From assembly GCA_030180135.1 (NCBI GenBank), contig CM058230.1, positions 12,525,082 to 12,589,081 of the forward strand: 64,000 nucleotides of DNA, given 5' to 3'. Below are positions 50,200 through 60,407 of this stretch, in pieces. This stretch comes from Orychophragmus violaceus. Taxonomy: Eukaryota > Streptophyta > Magnoliopsida > Brassicales > Brassicaceae. Within the stretch, counting starts at the first letter, position 1. Every line of letters starts with the position of its first letter. A program made the translations under genes and the position numbers. The notes beneath the pieces were generated by a model. It was not told where the DNA came from, searched no databases, and was given only the letters and a program-made list of their open reading frames with translations.

Positions 50200-52510
50200 A
50201 AGATCATCTCTTCAGATATCTTATACCTACAGCAACAGAATAAATCTGGTGCTTAGGTTGTGGGAGAGACTGCGGTGTTTTGTTTGAAACAATTCCAACA
50301 AACCACACCGCCGTCCAGATAAAAACACTATTCTACGGTCCACTGCTTGGAACCTTTCCAACAGATAGCACCGCTATTCAGACAAAGAGACATAACCAGG
50401 TGGGAACCGGGAATCGTCTTTGTCTGTCTAACTACTTTCAACTGGTTCGTCACTTCCTCAGTTCACCACGAACCTATCCTTAGTGTTCCTCAAACACTTG
50501 GGATATTTCAGGTAACTGTTCAGTGACTATTACCGGAACACATTGGTATTTTCTCGTCATGCTTTATGCGTAAGCTGCATCTTGACGAGCGCAAACATGG
50601 CATTTATGATGGATTCTATTGCAGCAGCATTAGCAATCACACTCATTAATATTAGTTCAGCCAGTGTTCAAAACACTTCATCTTGCTAATATTGTTACTA
50701 GCTCAGCCAGTGTCCAAGACACTTCATCTTGCTTAGATTATTGCCATAAGACCTTTGGTATGAAGCCATTCTTGGAATCAAGCACATTTGAACTGTCTAA
50801 TACCTTATTAACATAAGGATTTTGACACGATCCAATTAGCCTTTTCTGATCCATTCCAATGGATCCTTATTCCGAGAACTTTCACGGCCTTCTCCCATGT
50901 CTATCGTTAAACTTGACTTCCGACCCAAATCTTGACAAGACTTTAGCGTCGGAACGTCGTTTATGAGATTTAAGTATGTTATCTACATACAGTGTGAGAA
51001 TTGCCATTACGCTCCCACTAGTCTTCTTGTAAACGCATGGTTTCATCTCTTTCTGATCAAGTCAAAACTTTTGACCATATTATCAGAATGCTGATTCCAA
51101 CTCCAAGATGTTGCTTCAATCCAGAAATGGATCGTGAAGCTAACATGCAAACCCAACCAATTTTCGGAGTTGGGGCTCACCATCGCTTCTTTGAATTTCG
51201 CATGCTCGTCACTTTTCAATGATCAACAGATCACGACAATTGGTTACGAGAAATCACTCTCGAGTCCGTGACGGATCCTTTCGAATCTGCGAATTTCAGG
51301 CTCCGCAGGTGTAGATCCTACAGCACTTTGTAGATCTCACCGCTGCTTTCCCTCAACAGGTTGAGCAACCTCCTGTGTTTATCGAATTTCTTCGATGTGT
51401 ACTTTTACTCCCACTGTTCCTTTTGAAAGAACGATCTTTCTCAAAAGACACAGTTCCGAACAACAATACTTTGTCCTCGGATTGGTTGCAAAAGTAGCAA
51501 GCCTTGGTTTCCTTAGGACAACCAGCGAGGTAGAACTTATCAGATGTGGGTTCAAGTTTGTTTATTGACTACTGTCTTACACAAACCTTGCAATCCCAAT
51601 TAATCAGAAAAACAAATTTGGAAATCACCCAGTCCACATCCAATGTGGTGTTTTCACTGATTCTGATAGAAACTTATTTAGCGTAAACATAGACATTTTA
51701 GAACGTATTCTTAAATGATTATGGAAGATTCCTGTGACTCATCGCTAATCGGAGCGTATCTAATAAGATACGATTCATTCTGTCAGATGATCACCCAATT
51801 CTTGACTTAAGTATTTTCCTCCGCGATTCAATCGAGGATCTCAATACTTCTGTCAAATCGGTTCTACACTTCATTTTTGGAACTCCTCAAGGGATTCCTG
51901 TCCGTGTCTCATCAAATGAACACAACCATACTTATTGATGCCATCAATAAGGTAATGAAGTACGAAAGCTTTCCTTTGGCACTAATACTCGTTGGGCCGC
52001 ATACATCAGTATGTGCAAGGCCCAACAAGCCTCTGGCCCGTTTCCTTTAGCTCTGCTAAAGGGGCCTTAGTTATTTGGTCCAGTGAACATAATTCATATC
52101 TCAAATGATTAATAATCAAATGAGTCCAAAACTATGGAACTTCTGAATCCGCTTCACGACTATGCCAAAGAAAAGTCGAGTTCGAGTTATCAGACTTAAA
52201 CCTTTAGTATTTGTGTTATATTCAAAATTACGCTGGTTTAAGATATAAAACCCATTCCAAACGGGGTGCTACCATATGATATTTCATTGAGATCTAAAGA
52301 ACAAAACTTGTCTTTTATCAAAATGAAAAACATCCAAATTCTTTACAAGAAAATGAAAGACATTTCTGCACAAGGCAGATACATAGTAGCGATTACTTAA
52401 TTTCTAAAACCAAGTATGAAAGGCTCCTACAAGTGGAGAATCTCTACGGCTCATGAAGCAACCATTGCTTCATACCAGACACGCAGTTCCACTTGCCCTT
52501 TCTTCAACGT
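50200..52510 (-). pseudogene. Copia C pol remnants
   Basis: Sequence parallels element A's internal region and the reverse complement of B's pol. RNase H-like remnants lie near 50500-50800, RT near 50900-51300, and the integrase to GAG-pre-integrase zone near 51850-52080. A small local duplication lies at about 50655-50740 (CTCAGCCAGTGT(C/T)CAA...CACTTCATCTTGCT twice). There are many stops. No pol product can be made. Confidence 0.8.
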
Positions 52511-52511
52511 T

Positions 52512-53426
52512 CTACTGTCGCTTAGGTCCTGCATATTTCAAAAATATCAGTACCACAACTAGTATCCAATACTTACGTAGAACTTGAATTATTAACACAA
52601 TACCTGAAGAAGAAGTACCATACATCTCCTTCATCTCTTGTGAATCTTCCAAGAATTTAATGCAATCTCTTTTCCAATGCCCTGACTCATCGCAGTAGAA
52701 GCACTTTCTAACACCAGATGGGCCTGACTTGGGCTTATAAGATGACACAGGCTTATCCTTATTCCAAATCTGGACGGCCCTGCCTCTACCCTTGCCAACA
52801 CAAGATTTCTCAAATCTTTTACCCTTTATGATGTTTTGCTCTGCTGTTTTGAGCATGCCATGCAGCTCAGTAAACGTCTTCGTCAAGCCTTTCTTGATAT
52901 AGTTCTTAATGAACTTATCATAGCTTGACGGCAGTGACTGCAGAATGATGTCAGTGGCCAACTCTAAGCTGACAGGACATTCCAGTCTCCCCAGGTTATC
53001 AATGTAACCCATCAGTTTAATGACATGAGGACTTACTGGAGCATCCTCTGGTAGCTTGCACTCAGTTAGAGACTTCACCATCTGGAATCTCTCAACTCGT
53101 GCCAGATTCTGAAACTTCAGTTTCAGGCTGGTGATCATCTCTATTGGCGACTTCATGTTCTCGTATTGACTCTTCAAGTCCGAGTTCATGGTAGCCAACA
53201 TCAGATCATGCACATCTACCACATCAATATAATGCTTATTCCAAGCATTATATGCTGCATGCGAGCGATTGGTCCCAAGCCTTTCTGGAAGAGCCTTTTC
53301 AAGGACATAGTCCTTGCTCTCCTGCTTGAGAATGAATCTCAGATTCCGATACCAATCCAGGAAGTTGGATCCATTTAACTTGTCCTTCTCAAGGACGGAT
53401 CGCAACGAGAAAGTAGTCATAGACAT
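52512..53426 (-). CDS. Copia C Gag, 304 residues, open
   Basis: Starts MSMTTFSLRSVLEKDKLNGS and closely follows element B gag (KLNGSNFLDWYRNLRFILKQ). It has a basic linker and the zinc knuckle CFYCDESGHWKRDC at about residues 240-253. The ORF leaves the ancestral frame shortly after the knuckle near SSGIVLIIQVLRKYWILVV, where the protease should begin, and soon stops. A particle-forming Gag could in principle still be made, but not the enzymes. Confidence 0.85.
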   Translation of the reverse strand: MSMTTFSLRSVLEKDKLNGSNFLDWYRNLRFILKQESKDYVLEKALPERLGTNRSHAAYNAWNKHYIDVVDVHDLMLATMNSDLKSQYENMKSPIEMITSLKLKFQNLARVERFQMVKSLTECKLPEDAPVSPHVIKLMGYIDNLGRLECPVSLELATDIILQSLPSSYDKFIKNYIKKGLTKTFTELHGMLKTAEQNIIKGKRFEKSCVGKGRGRAVQIWNKDKPVSSYKPKSGPSGVRKCFYCDESGHWKRDCIKFLEDSQEMKEMYGTSSSGIVLIIQVLRKYWILVVVLIFLKYAGPKRQ

Positions 53427-54144
53427 AAGCTGAAATCTAAGAAAAACAAAGATTTAGTTATGTATATGATGAGAAATCTTATCTAATAAGAGAACTTGCA
53501 TTATATTCAAACAATGTTTCCTTTCCTCTATGAATATAATGATCCAAGATCCATACTTCACTAAAAATCTGAGTGGACGACTCGCCATCACCCAAAATCA
53601 GTTATCTAGGTAAGCAAATCATTGCTAATTGTACCCAGTACAACTCTTGGTCGCAGATAAGACAATCCATGTCTCATCTCCTCTGACGTCTATGGGCCCA
53701 GAACTTCTGATGGCCCAGTCAAGTAAACCAATCTCTTTAGTCTTGTGATCATTGACAGTCGCACTGCAAGTCTATCAATGATCACCTGCCTTACTCATGT
53801 AGCAGTGGATACCAAGGACTCCAAGGCTATCCAACAAACGAAACAAGTCTTGACAGTAGACAAGATTGGGCAAGACATCAAGGTTACTTGATATTTAGTT
53901 GAGGAAACTAAACCCAAAAGTTCAGCAAATCAATCTCTTAGGTCATGTAATTGTTGATGTTTAGCACTGCAAATCTATCAACATAACTACATATCTTACT
54001 CACGTAATTGTGGACACCAAGCTCTTGGCTAGACCATCACACAACGAAATGAGTCTTGACAGTTGACCATACTGAAGCTAAGCTTTGATCAAGGTTTAGG
54101 TCAAGTTTGGTTTCTACAAATTCAAGGTTCAATAACCAGAATTT

Positions 54145-54845
54145 CGAGCGTTGTATCGATCGACGCAGAATATGTCTGTCGATCGACACCACCAAACAAA
54201 ACCGGACTTCAATAACCGGTTAATCCAATTAACCCGGTTCATCGAACCGGTCATGTCGATCGACACAACCCGTGTGTGACGGTCGACATAGACCTTAACC
54301 GAGGACAATTTTGATAACCGGTCCAATCCAATTGAACCGACTTATCAGATCAAACTGATCTTAACCATTCAAATCGGTTTATACTAATTGCGATAATTGG
54401 TTCAATCCAATTGAATCAATTTATCCAATTTTAAACCGTTTTAACCAGTTTCAACTGATTGTGATAACCGGTCCAATTCAATTGAACCGTTTTATCCAAT
54501 CAAACTGATTCAACCCATCGGTTCATGCTAATTGAGATAATCAGTTCAATCCAATTAAACCAATTCATCCAATTTAAACCGATATATTCGGACTTAATCA
54601 AGCATGATAACCGGTCCAATCCAATTGAACCGATTAACCAATCGCTAGGTATGTGTCGACCGACACTAACCTGTGTCGATCGACACTGGACCGAATCTGT
54701 TCTGTGTCGACCGACACTCAACCTGTGTCGATCGACACAGTAGGCTTTCGGTTTTTCTTCGCGAAAAACCCTAGCCGCCGACTCTGTCGAATTCACCACT
54801 CTATGTCGACCGACACACCTAGTGTGTCGATCGACACTGTGCGAA
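54145..54845. repeat. TGTCGATCGACA-type palindrome array in copia C leader
   Basis: Between gag and the primer-binding site lie TCGATCGACGC and TCGATCGACACC near 54157-54190, ATGTCGATCGACAC near 54253, and paired TGTCGACCGACAC / TGTCGATCGACAC copies at about 54653-54840. The same zone alternates AACCGGTCCAATCCAATTGA repeats (at least four, about 54190-54640). Confidence 0.85.
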
Positions 54846-54961
54846 ATCACAGATTCGATTTTCGATCATAATCGATCTCATCTGTTCTAACCAAACAACC
54901 TAGTTTGCGAATCTAAATCATCAAATTCATTTAGACAGGTTGATTCAATGGAAAACCCTAA

Positions 54962-54974
54962 GGCTCTGATACCA
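54962..54974 (-). other. Copia C primer-binding site
   Basis: GGCTCTGATACCA, the reverse complement of TGGTATCAGAGCC, one base from the LTR. Confidence 0.88.
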
Positions 54975-54975
54975 C

Positions 54976-55713
54976 TGTTGGAACTTCGAGCCAATTCTAC
55001 CAGATTCAGAATTGTTGTCATGTTCCAGATAGCCTAGGATCTAGGGTCTAGTTAATTGAATTAAGGATCTGATCTCTGTTTACCTGGAGATTGGCAGCGG
55101 AAGATGGTCAGATAAACGAGATCTGTGAAGCGCCTCAGATGCTGCGCCTCTACTTCAGTCCACACGCACACAAGCTGGAATCCGCCGGGATGCTAGTACC
55201 GGGGCTCGGATCTCCTGGGAACTGAGTTCTTCAAGGTTTCTGTGTTTTCTCTCTGAGAAAACACTGTCTGGGCGGCGCACTCAATCAACTAGGTCGAAAT
55301 TACATAAGATCACTTATATATGTCGACCTTGACATAAACCGAAACATTAGTCTCGTTTTCGGCCTTGTGTCAACCGACACACTTAGTGGTGTCGATCGAC
55401 ACACGTCTTGTGTCGACCGACGCACCCAATGGTGTCGATCGACACACCTCATTAAAACTCATATTCGATGTGTATCCAATACACATCGACAAGACCATAT
55501 GCCAATGATCTATCCCATACGAACTATGTCCAACTTGCTTAGGTGTGTGACCCTGTAGGTTCACACGATACTGGAAATGAGTTACAACTCATTTGTCATA
55601 AGCGGTTTCTAGCAAAACATTATGACTACCCAGTATCACATGAATTGTCCGATCTCGACAATACAACTATCTCTAGAGTGAGTACAATGTGATTTCATGA
55701 CATAATCCCAACA
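54976..55713 (-). repeat. Copia C 5' LTR
   Basis: 738 bp, the same length as 48637-49374, with about 14 mismatches by eye. Ends CCCAACA and is followed by the GTTAC duplication. Confidence 0.93.
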
Positions 55714-56221
55714 GTTACCTCATAAAAGGATTTATCCTTTCAGAAGAGAGGTTAGTTAGAAGATTTTAAAAACATGTTTTAGTATGTAGAGTAAGAAAAC
55801 GAGTCTCATGATGATTAAAAATTTGCTCAAGGTTTTACAAGAAATAACAAAGGCACTCGATGATCCAAAACGGAGAGTTCAGGAAGAAGCGATTAGATGC
55901 AGGCAGGCTTGGTAAGTCACGTTAAATTGATCCTTACTCTTTTTAGTCGCACTTATCATATGAAATGATTCTGATAATTGTCAAAAAGCAGGACGTCAAT
56001 CACATCCACAAGTACCCCTTTCTGAAGTTGAATTCAGAGATTCATGAAGCCAAGTTGTGTTTCTTGAAGCAATGTCAGTATCTTTACTGTATTCTTTTAG
56101 AGTTGGTTTCATTACCGGCACTGACACATTTGTGCCCCCTGTTTGTGTGCTTGTTTCTTGTTGTATTTGTGTGATCTTTCTACGAGATTTTCTTCTAAGA
56201 GCTGATCTGGGCTTTGCTGTG

Positions 56222-56519
56222 CAGGATTATCATTCACTTACCAGCTCTTATATCTCCTAGACGCTACTGGGTTCCATTCTCTTGGCCTTGAAGCTCTTAG
56301 GATTCAAGTTTGTCGAGCTACAGAGCAAGAACTGGTATTTAGATGTTACATTTCATTTTTTTTGGTGATTGATTTTGGGATTATTGTGTTGCTAGACTCA
56401 GCTATCTGTCAGGTTTGCAGAATACAAGACTAAATGATGGCAAAGAAGAACATAGAGATTTATCTGCAGAAGATGGAAGAATATGAGAGGAGAAAGGAAG
56501 AAGCAAGAAGAAAGACTTA
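56222..56519 (+). pseudogene. Further possible captured exons, unidentified
   Basis: An open stretch LSFTYQLLYLLDATGFHSLG, then LEALRIQVCRATEQEL, follows an AG at about 56224 and ends at a GT near 56333. After an AG at about 56414 a second stretch, ending at a stop at 56519, contains KNIEIYLQKMEEYERRKEEA. The second resembles the charged tail of an HMG-box domain. Both lie inside the CACTA element after the MMS19-like stop. I cannot name the source, and the first could be untranslated sequence. Confidence 0.35.
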
Positions 56520-56639
56520 GTTTTGTTAACTTAGATAGTTTTGTTAGTGACTTTTTTGTAAACATGTTTTGGAAAATATTAAATATATGATTTATAAAAA
56601 TTAAATCAGGGTCTATTCTAAAATATTTCGTTATTGGCC

Positions 56640-56932
56640 ATTAAATTTATGATAGCATTACAAAAAAGCTAAGAAATAGCTATAAGAAAATGTAAGACAA
56701 CGTACATATAACGCTATATTAAAAAAAATATAGCGTAAATGATTGGTTATGATAGTGAATATTATAGCACAAAAGTTTACGCTATAAAAGTAAAACATAT
56801 AATAGCGTATAAAAACGCTATTGTATGGGGGGGTCTATTATAGCTCCGGCTGTAATAGCGTTTATAAAAGCGTTGTTATACATCTATTATAGCGATAATC
56901 GTGTGCTATCATTGCCCTTATTTCTTGTAGTG
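56640..56932. repeat. CACTA right subterminal region
   Basis: Many copies of ATAGCG, TATAGC and GCTATA in both orientations lie in the last 290 bp (for example near 56715, 56745, 56805, 56860, 56890). This is typical of transposase-binding subterminal repeats of CACTA elements. Confidence 0.7.
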
Positions 56933-56935
56933 GTT

Positions 56936-57289
56936 ATTTACAGAAAACATGCTATATTTCTCTATTTATATTTATTATTATTTGTGGAAAGATAGACATC
57001 GTCTTCTCTGTTTATATATTATTTCTGTTTATATGTTATTTTGGGGTGATAGGCAATGTCTTCTCAAAATCGATCATTATGATAGATTATGCCTCCACAA
57101 TCATGATCATATGATAACATGTGTCTCCTTAGATCAAATTTTTACGAAATTGTAGGTTAAACCTCATTCTTGATCGATTTTTTTTATGGAGTGGAAGATT
57201 ATGTTCTCTCCTTGAATTTATGATAGACGTTGGCTCCTTTTCTTTTTTTTTTTGCTTTTATTCATTTAACTCAGAAGAAGGGTTTGGAT
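56936..57289. other. AT-rich spacer
   Basis: Nothing supported. A partly repeated GATAG(A/G)CA(T/A)(C/T)GTCTTCTC occurs near 56990 and 57050. Confidence 0.45.
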
Positions 57290-59492
57290 TTATTAAGTTC
57301 AAGATTGGGAGGCACAATCACCGTATGAGATTTAAGGAGATTAGTGATATCTACGGGTTTGTTGATATGCTCAAATTTTACTATCCCTAGAGTTACACTG
57401 CAAGTGCACATATATGCAATTATAGTATATAGGGGCCGAATCCACATAGACTCTAGATTCTTACGATAGATTTTAAAGTGTCGAGTTAAGCTAAGTAGAG
57501 CAGTAAATAAGCAATAAACAATGCATAAAGTAAAATAGACGTTTCTAGGAAAGGAGGAAGACCGTCAAATCAAGGGAGTACTCCGGAAATCAGGAATACA
57601 GACTAACTAATCAATCAAGATCAACTTAATAACGGTTCTAGAACTAGAATCACATAAATATAAAAGACCAACTTTCGTTGTGAATCTTAACTATGTCCAT
57701 CAACCTAGCAAATCAGCTTTCATTGTGAGTTCTAGAGTTTTAAACATGCATTAATCTCAAGTTCATTCGTTCACAATTCCCCTAAGCCAAATTTCTTTGT
57801 GAATAGACCAACGTTTTATCTGGTTAATTAACCAATTGTCGTTGCAAAATCAACCTAACATCAATAATCTAAGTAGCTAATTCAGATTAAGCATTTAAGA
57901 TCAACATAGATGAAGAACAAGAAGTTATAAATCCCTATAGATAAATCAACATAATATTACATGAAGTCCCTAATGAGAATCTCTAAACCTAACAAGTAAA
58001 CTACTCAGACATGCCAGATGAAATACAAGATATGATGAATAGAATACTCAATAACATAAAAGAAATAGGGGTTGGAAATCTTCTCTCTATCGAGTATCGG
58101 ATCATCCCCTCAAAGCTCTTTAAATCTCTCTGAATATAAAATAAAGCGTAAGTAAAACATACCCTAAACAATGGCTTAAAAACCCGAAAACTGCAATTTC
58201 TCCAAAGTCTTCATTAATCGCCGAGATCACTTCTGATGCCAAATTGTGTCGATCGACGCAATAAGTGCATCGGTTGAAACTCGCTCATGATGTGAATATC
58301 GGGCGCGATATCCTGGACTGATAAACTGAAGCCGATAACATGTCTCGATAGTGCATCGACCGACACCGAAGGTGCATCGACCGACGCAAGTCTCAAATGT
58401 CGACTCTTACTTCTTCTTCCTAGCATGACTTCCAAATGGCTCCAGAATGCGTCATAATATCCAAATGTTCCCCAAACATGCAAAAAACTGTAAAGCACGT
58501 GAAAAGGTTATAAACACACATAAAAGACTCGATAACAAAGACATATATCATGGCCAAAAACCTATAAAACCATGATATATCATTTGTGGAGGAAGGAGCG
58601 TCGTGGCATAATCACTTCTCTGTCAACAAGGACAAGCTTCAGAAATTGTGGGATACGATTTCCTCTGGAACTTATCATCTGAGAGTAATGAAGTCAACAC
58701 GAATCTGCCATCCTGCCATTCACTATGTGCATAAGCCATTGGCACACACCATCTTCGCGAGAAAGGAAACAAGTCATGTAAGTGAAGCGGAGATGAAGTA
58801 TATGTACCTTGTACCACAACCTCTCTTAGGCACATGCTATAATGGTGAGGTGATGGATCCAATTAGGCACATACCGAGCATGTCTGTAGTCTTAGTGCAT
58901 GAATTCATGGAAGGGTATCTCAATTCTAAACTCCTTAGAGAGCCTACTTAAATCGATTGGTTGGACTTGGCAAAACTAGTTGAGAATCAGTTCTTTAGTG
59001 GTGGAGCACATGGACAATTCGCTTAGAGAATAACCAATGATGCTAAGCACGAGGTGAGGATCATGTTCCACAACATAGCGATCACGTCTGTCTTTATACG
59101 TGACAACCTGTTGTTCAACCCGGGAAGTGAAAAATTCTATAACCTAGATACTTAGCCCGCTCTTGATCCACTTCCTCCCAAAAGGAAGATGAGGAAGGGC
59201 GGTGCGCTCCCAAATATAGCAGAAAGTGAGGGAGCAAAGGAGTATGAGACAAAGGAAAGACCTAGTGAGTAAAAGGTCTATGGCATCCAAAGATACTACT
59301 TTAAGTAATACTATTTTAAGTCTCATCATGATCTCATCACCAACATGGCCACTCGAGCTGTACACGAGCAGAACAAGCTTCTTCTGAAGCTTTCAAAATG
59401 GCAAGATATGATCATCAAGAAGATGGCCAAGGGGTTAATAAAGGTGACAAAATGGCAAGATTTGGTTGCCTTCGAAAAAAGGAAAACCCATC
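57290..59492 (+). pseudogene. Athila-like (Ty3/gypsy) gag fragment, interrupted by a solo LTR
   Basis: Before the LTR the sequence around 57290-57362 is open. After it, 58586-58951 encodes WHNHFSVNKDKLQKLWDTIS, STRICHPAIHYVHKPLAHTI and FARKE, matching Athila ORF1 gag proteins as I recall them (HPAIRYF, HTIFGR). Further remnants to 59492 include PKRKMRKGGALPNIAESEGA and MATRAVHEQNKLLLKLSKWQ. Stops and shifts are frequent. No pol is present. It is old and dead. Confidence 0.75.
57358..58587. mobile_element. Solo LTR, 1220 bp, with 5-bp target duplication
   Basis: TTTGT occurs at 57358-57362 and 58583-58587. The enclosed sequence begins TGATATGCTCAAATTTTAC and ends ATGATATATCA, so it has TG...CA ends, no coding sequence and no internal region. 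That is the footprint of LTR-LTR recombination of an LTR retrotransposon. It contains TGTCGATCGACGC and two GCATCGACCGAC(A/G)C motifs at about 58238-58386, like the copia B and C arrays. The family is unknown. Confidence 0.75.
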
Positions 59493-59921
59493 GTTGGATC
59501 TAGGCATGGGACTTCGGTTCTTCGGTTTGGTTACGGTTCGGTTACTCGGTTTTTCGGTTTTTCTGGCTTTTAAAAAAAACCACCGATCGGTTTTTTTCTT
59601 CGGTTCGGTTCATTAAAACTTTGGTTCGGTTCGATAATTTCGGTTTGGTTTTATATCTCGGGGCTATGTGTATATAACAAAAACTGACAAAAGTATATAT
59701 ATATATATATAGTGGAAGATTGAAACTTTTATGAAAATCAAAATCGATCGACAACCTCGGTTCTTCGGTTCGGTTACTCGGTTTTTCGGTTTTTTTGGTT
59801 TTTAAAAAAACTACCGATCAGTTTTTTTCTTCGATTCGGTTTTGGTTTGGTTCATTAAAATTTCGGTTCGGTTCGGTTTGATAATTTCAGTTCGATTTTA
59901 TATCCCAGGGGTAGTTGGATC
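59493..59921. mobile_element. hAT-type MITE made of CGGTT-rich sequence
   Basis: The 8-bp duplication GTTGGATC lies at 59493-59500 and 59914-59921. The element (59501-59913, 413 bp) starts TAGGCATGGGA and its reverse-complemented end starts TACCCCTGGGA. Inside, a block of GGTTCGGTT and TCGGTTTTTCGGTTTTT repeats is present twice (about 59513-59655 and 59757-59897), separated by an (AT)n-containing spacer. No coding. Confidence 0.8.
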
Positions 59922-60407
59922 TTTCATTTCTAAATAGGTGGTTTAGCTGCAGAAACTGAAAGAAGTCACCGGCTATTCCCGGTTGCACTCATTAACACTC
60001 GGTTCGAACAGCAGGCGGCGTCTCGAATCAGTCACGTCGCCGTCTCCACCTATTCAGTCGGTATCCCTTCCAATTACCATTTTCATTATTCCTTTATTTC
60101 TAATTTATTTCCCTCAATTCTCTTCTTCCCATCCAACATAAGCTTAGCTTCCGTCCATCCGAAGAGAGAAGCGAAAATTCGATTCTCTGGGTTTTGATCT
60201 TTTAGGGTTTCTCTGAATTTGGATGGAAAGCTCAACCTCGTGTGTAGATCATTGTAAAAGAAGTTTCCTTTGTTGCTCCTGTTGTCGCTGTTTCTGTTGA
60301 TAAAACAGCTAAGGAACTCGATTCGGCATCCTCCAAAGAACCACCTTTCGTCTCTCTTCTCTCTTGCTCGTTTCGAATTTTGTGGAATTGAATTGGCTCT
60401 CTTGATT
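59922..60407 (+). promoter_or_regulatory. SHM6 upstream region and 5' leader
   Basis: This 486-bp interval includes CT-rich sequence near 60105-60130 and the upstream ORF at 60223-60300. An in-frame ATG at 60270 would add 46 residues to the main protein. No TATA box or transcription start can be fixed with confidence. Confidence 0.5.
60223..60300 (+). CDS. Cysteine-rich 25-codon upstream ORF before SHM6
   Basis: ATG at 60223 reads MESSTSCVDHCKRSFLCCSC, then CRCFC and TGA at 60298-60300. Eight of 25 residues are cysteine, and the last nine include six. It overlaps, in another frame, the in-frame ATG at 60270. It may regulate translation, but no evidence of translation is available. Confidence 0.4.
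   Translation: MESSTSCVDHCKRSFLCCSCCRCFC

Larger units (their letters stand above)
48632..55718 (-). mobile_element. Copia element C, gag intact, pol decayed
   Basis: A 7077-bp minus-strand element (48637-55713) with the 5-bp duplication GTTAC (48632-48636, 55714-55718) and 738-bp LTRs. I counted about 14 LTR mismatches, roughly 2 percent, so it is somewhat older than B. Gag is open. The pol region between about 50200 and 52500 is about 0.8 kb shorter than in B and full of breaks. It splits a captured MMS19-like exon. Confidence 0.93.
48576..56025 (+). pseudogene. Captured 3' end of an MMS19-like gene, split by copia C
   Basis: MMS19 is a HEAT-repeat protein of the cytosolic iron-sulfur assembly targeting complex. 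Three exon pieces are readable. 48576-48636 contains RETAIQCLVALLEL and continues after copia C at 55714-55750 into a P-H-K-R-I-Y-P-F-R motif. 55832-55911 contains ALDDPKRRVQEEAIRCRQAW. 55992-56025 contains TSITSTSTPF and a stop. GT/AG sites and phases fit together, and introns are kept, so capture was at the DNA level. The wording matches plant MMS19 C-termini from memory. The rest of the gene is absent from the element, so it cannot give a functional protein. Confidence 0.75.
39736..56935. mobile_element. 17.2-kb CACTA (En/Spm-type) element carrying captured gene pieces and two nested copia elements
   Basis: The left terminus CACTACAAGAAATATGGGCA at 39739 and the reverse complement of the right terminus, CACTACAAGAAATAAGGGCA ending at 56932, match at 19 of 20 positions. 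Both ends continue into GATAGCA. GTT flanks both sides (39736-39738 and 56933-56935), the 3-bp duplication of CACTA elements. Subterminal ATAGCG/ATAGCA words are frequent at the right end. No transposase was recognised. The cargo includes an antisense DUF936-type piece and MMS19-like 3' exons. Copia B (40920-48302) and copia C (48637-55713) are later insertions. Without them the element is about 2.7 kb. Confidence 0.88.
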
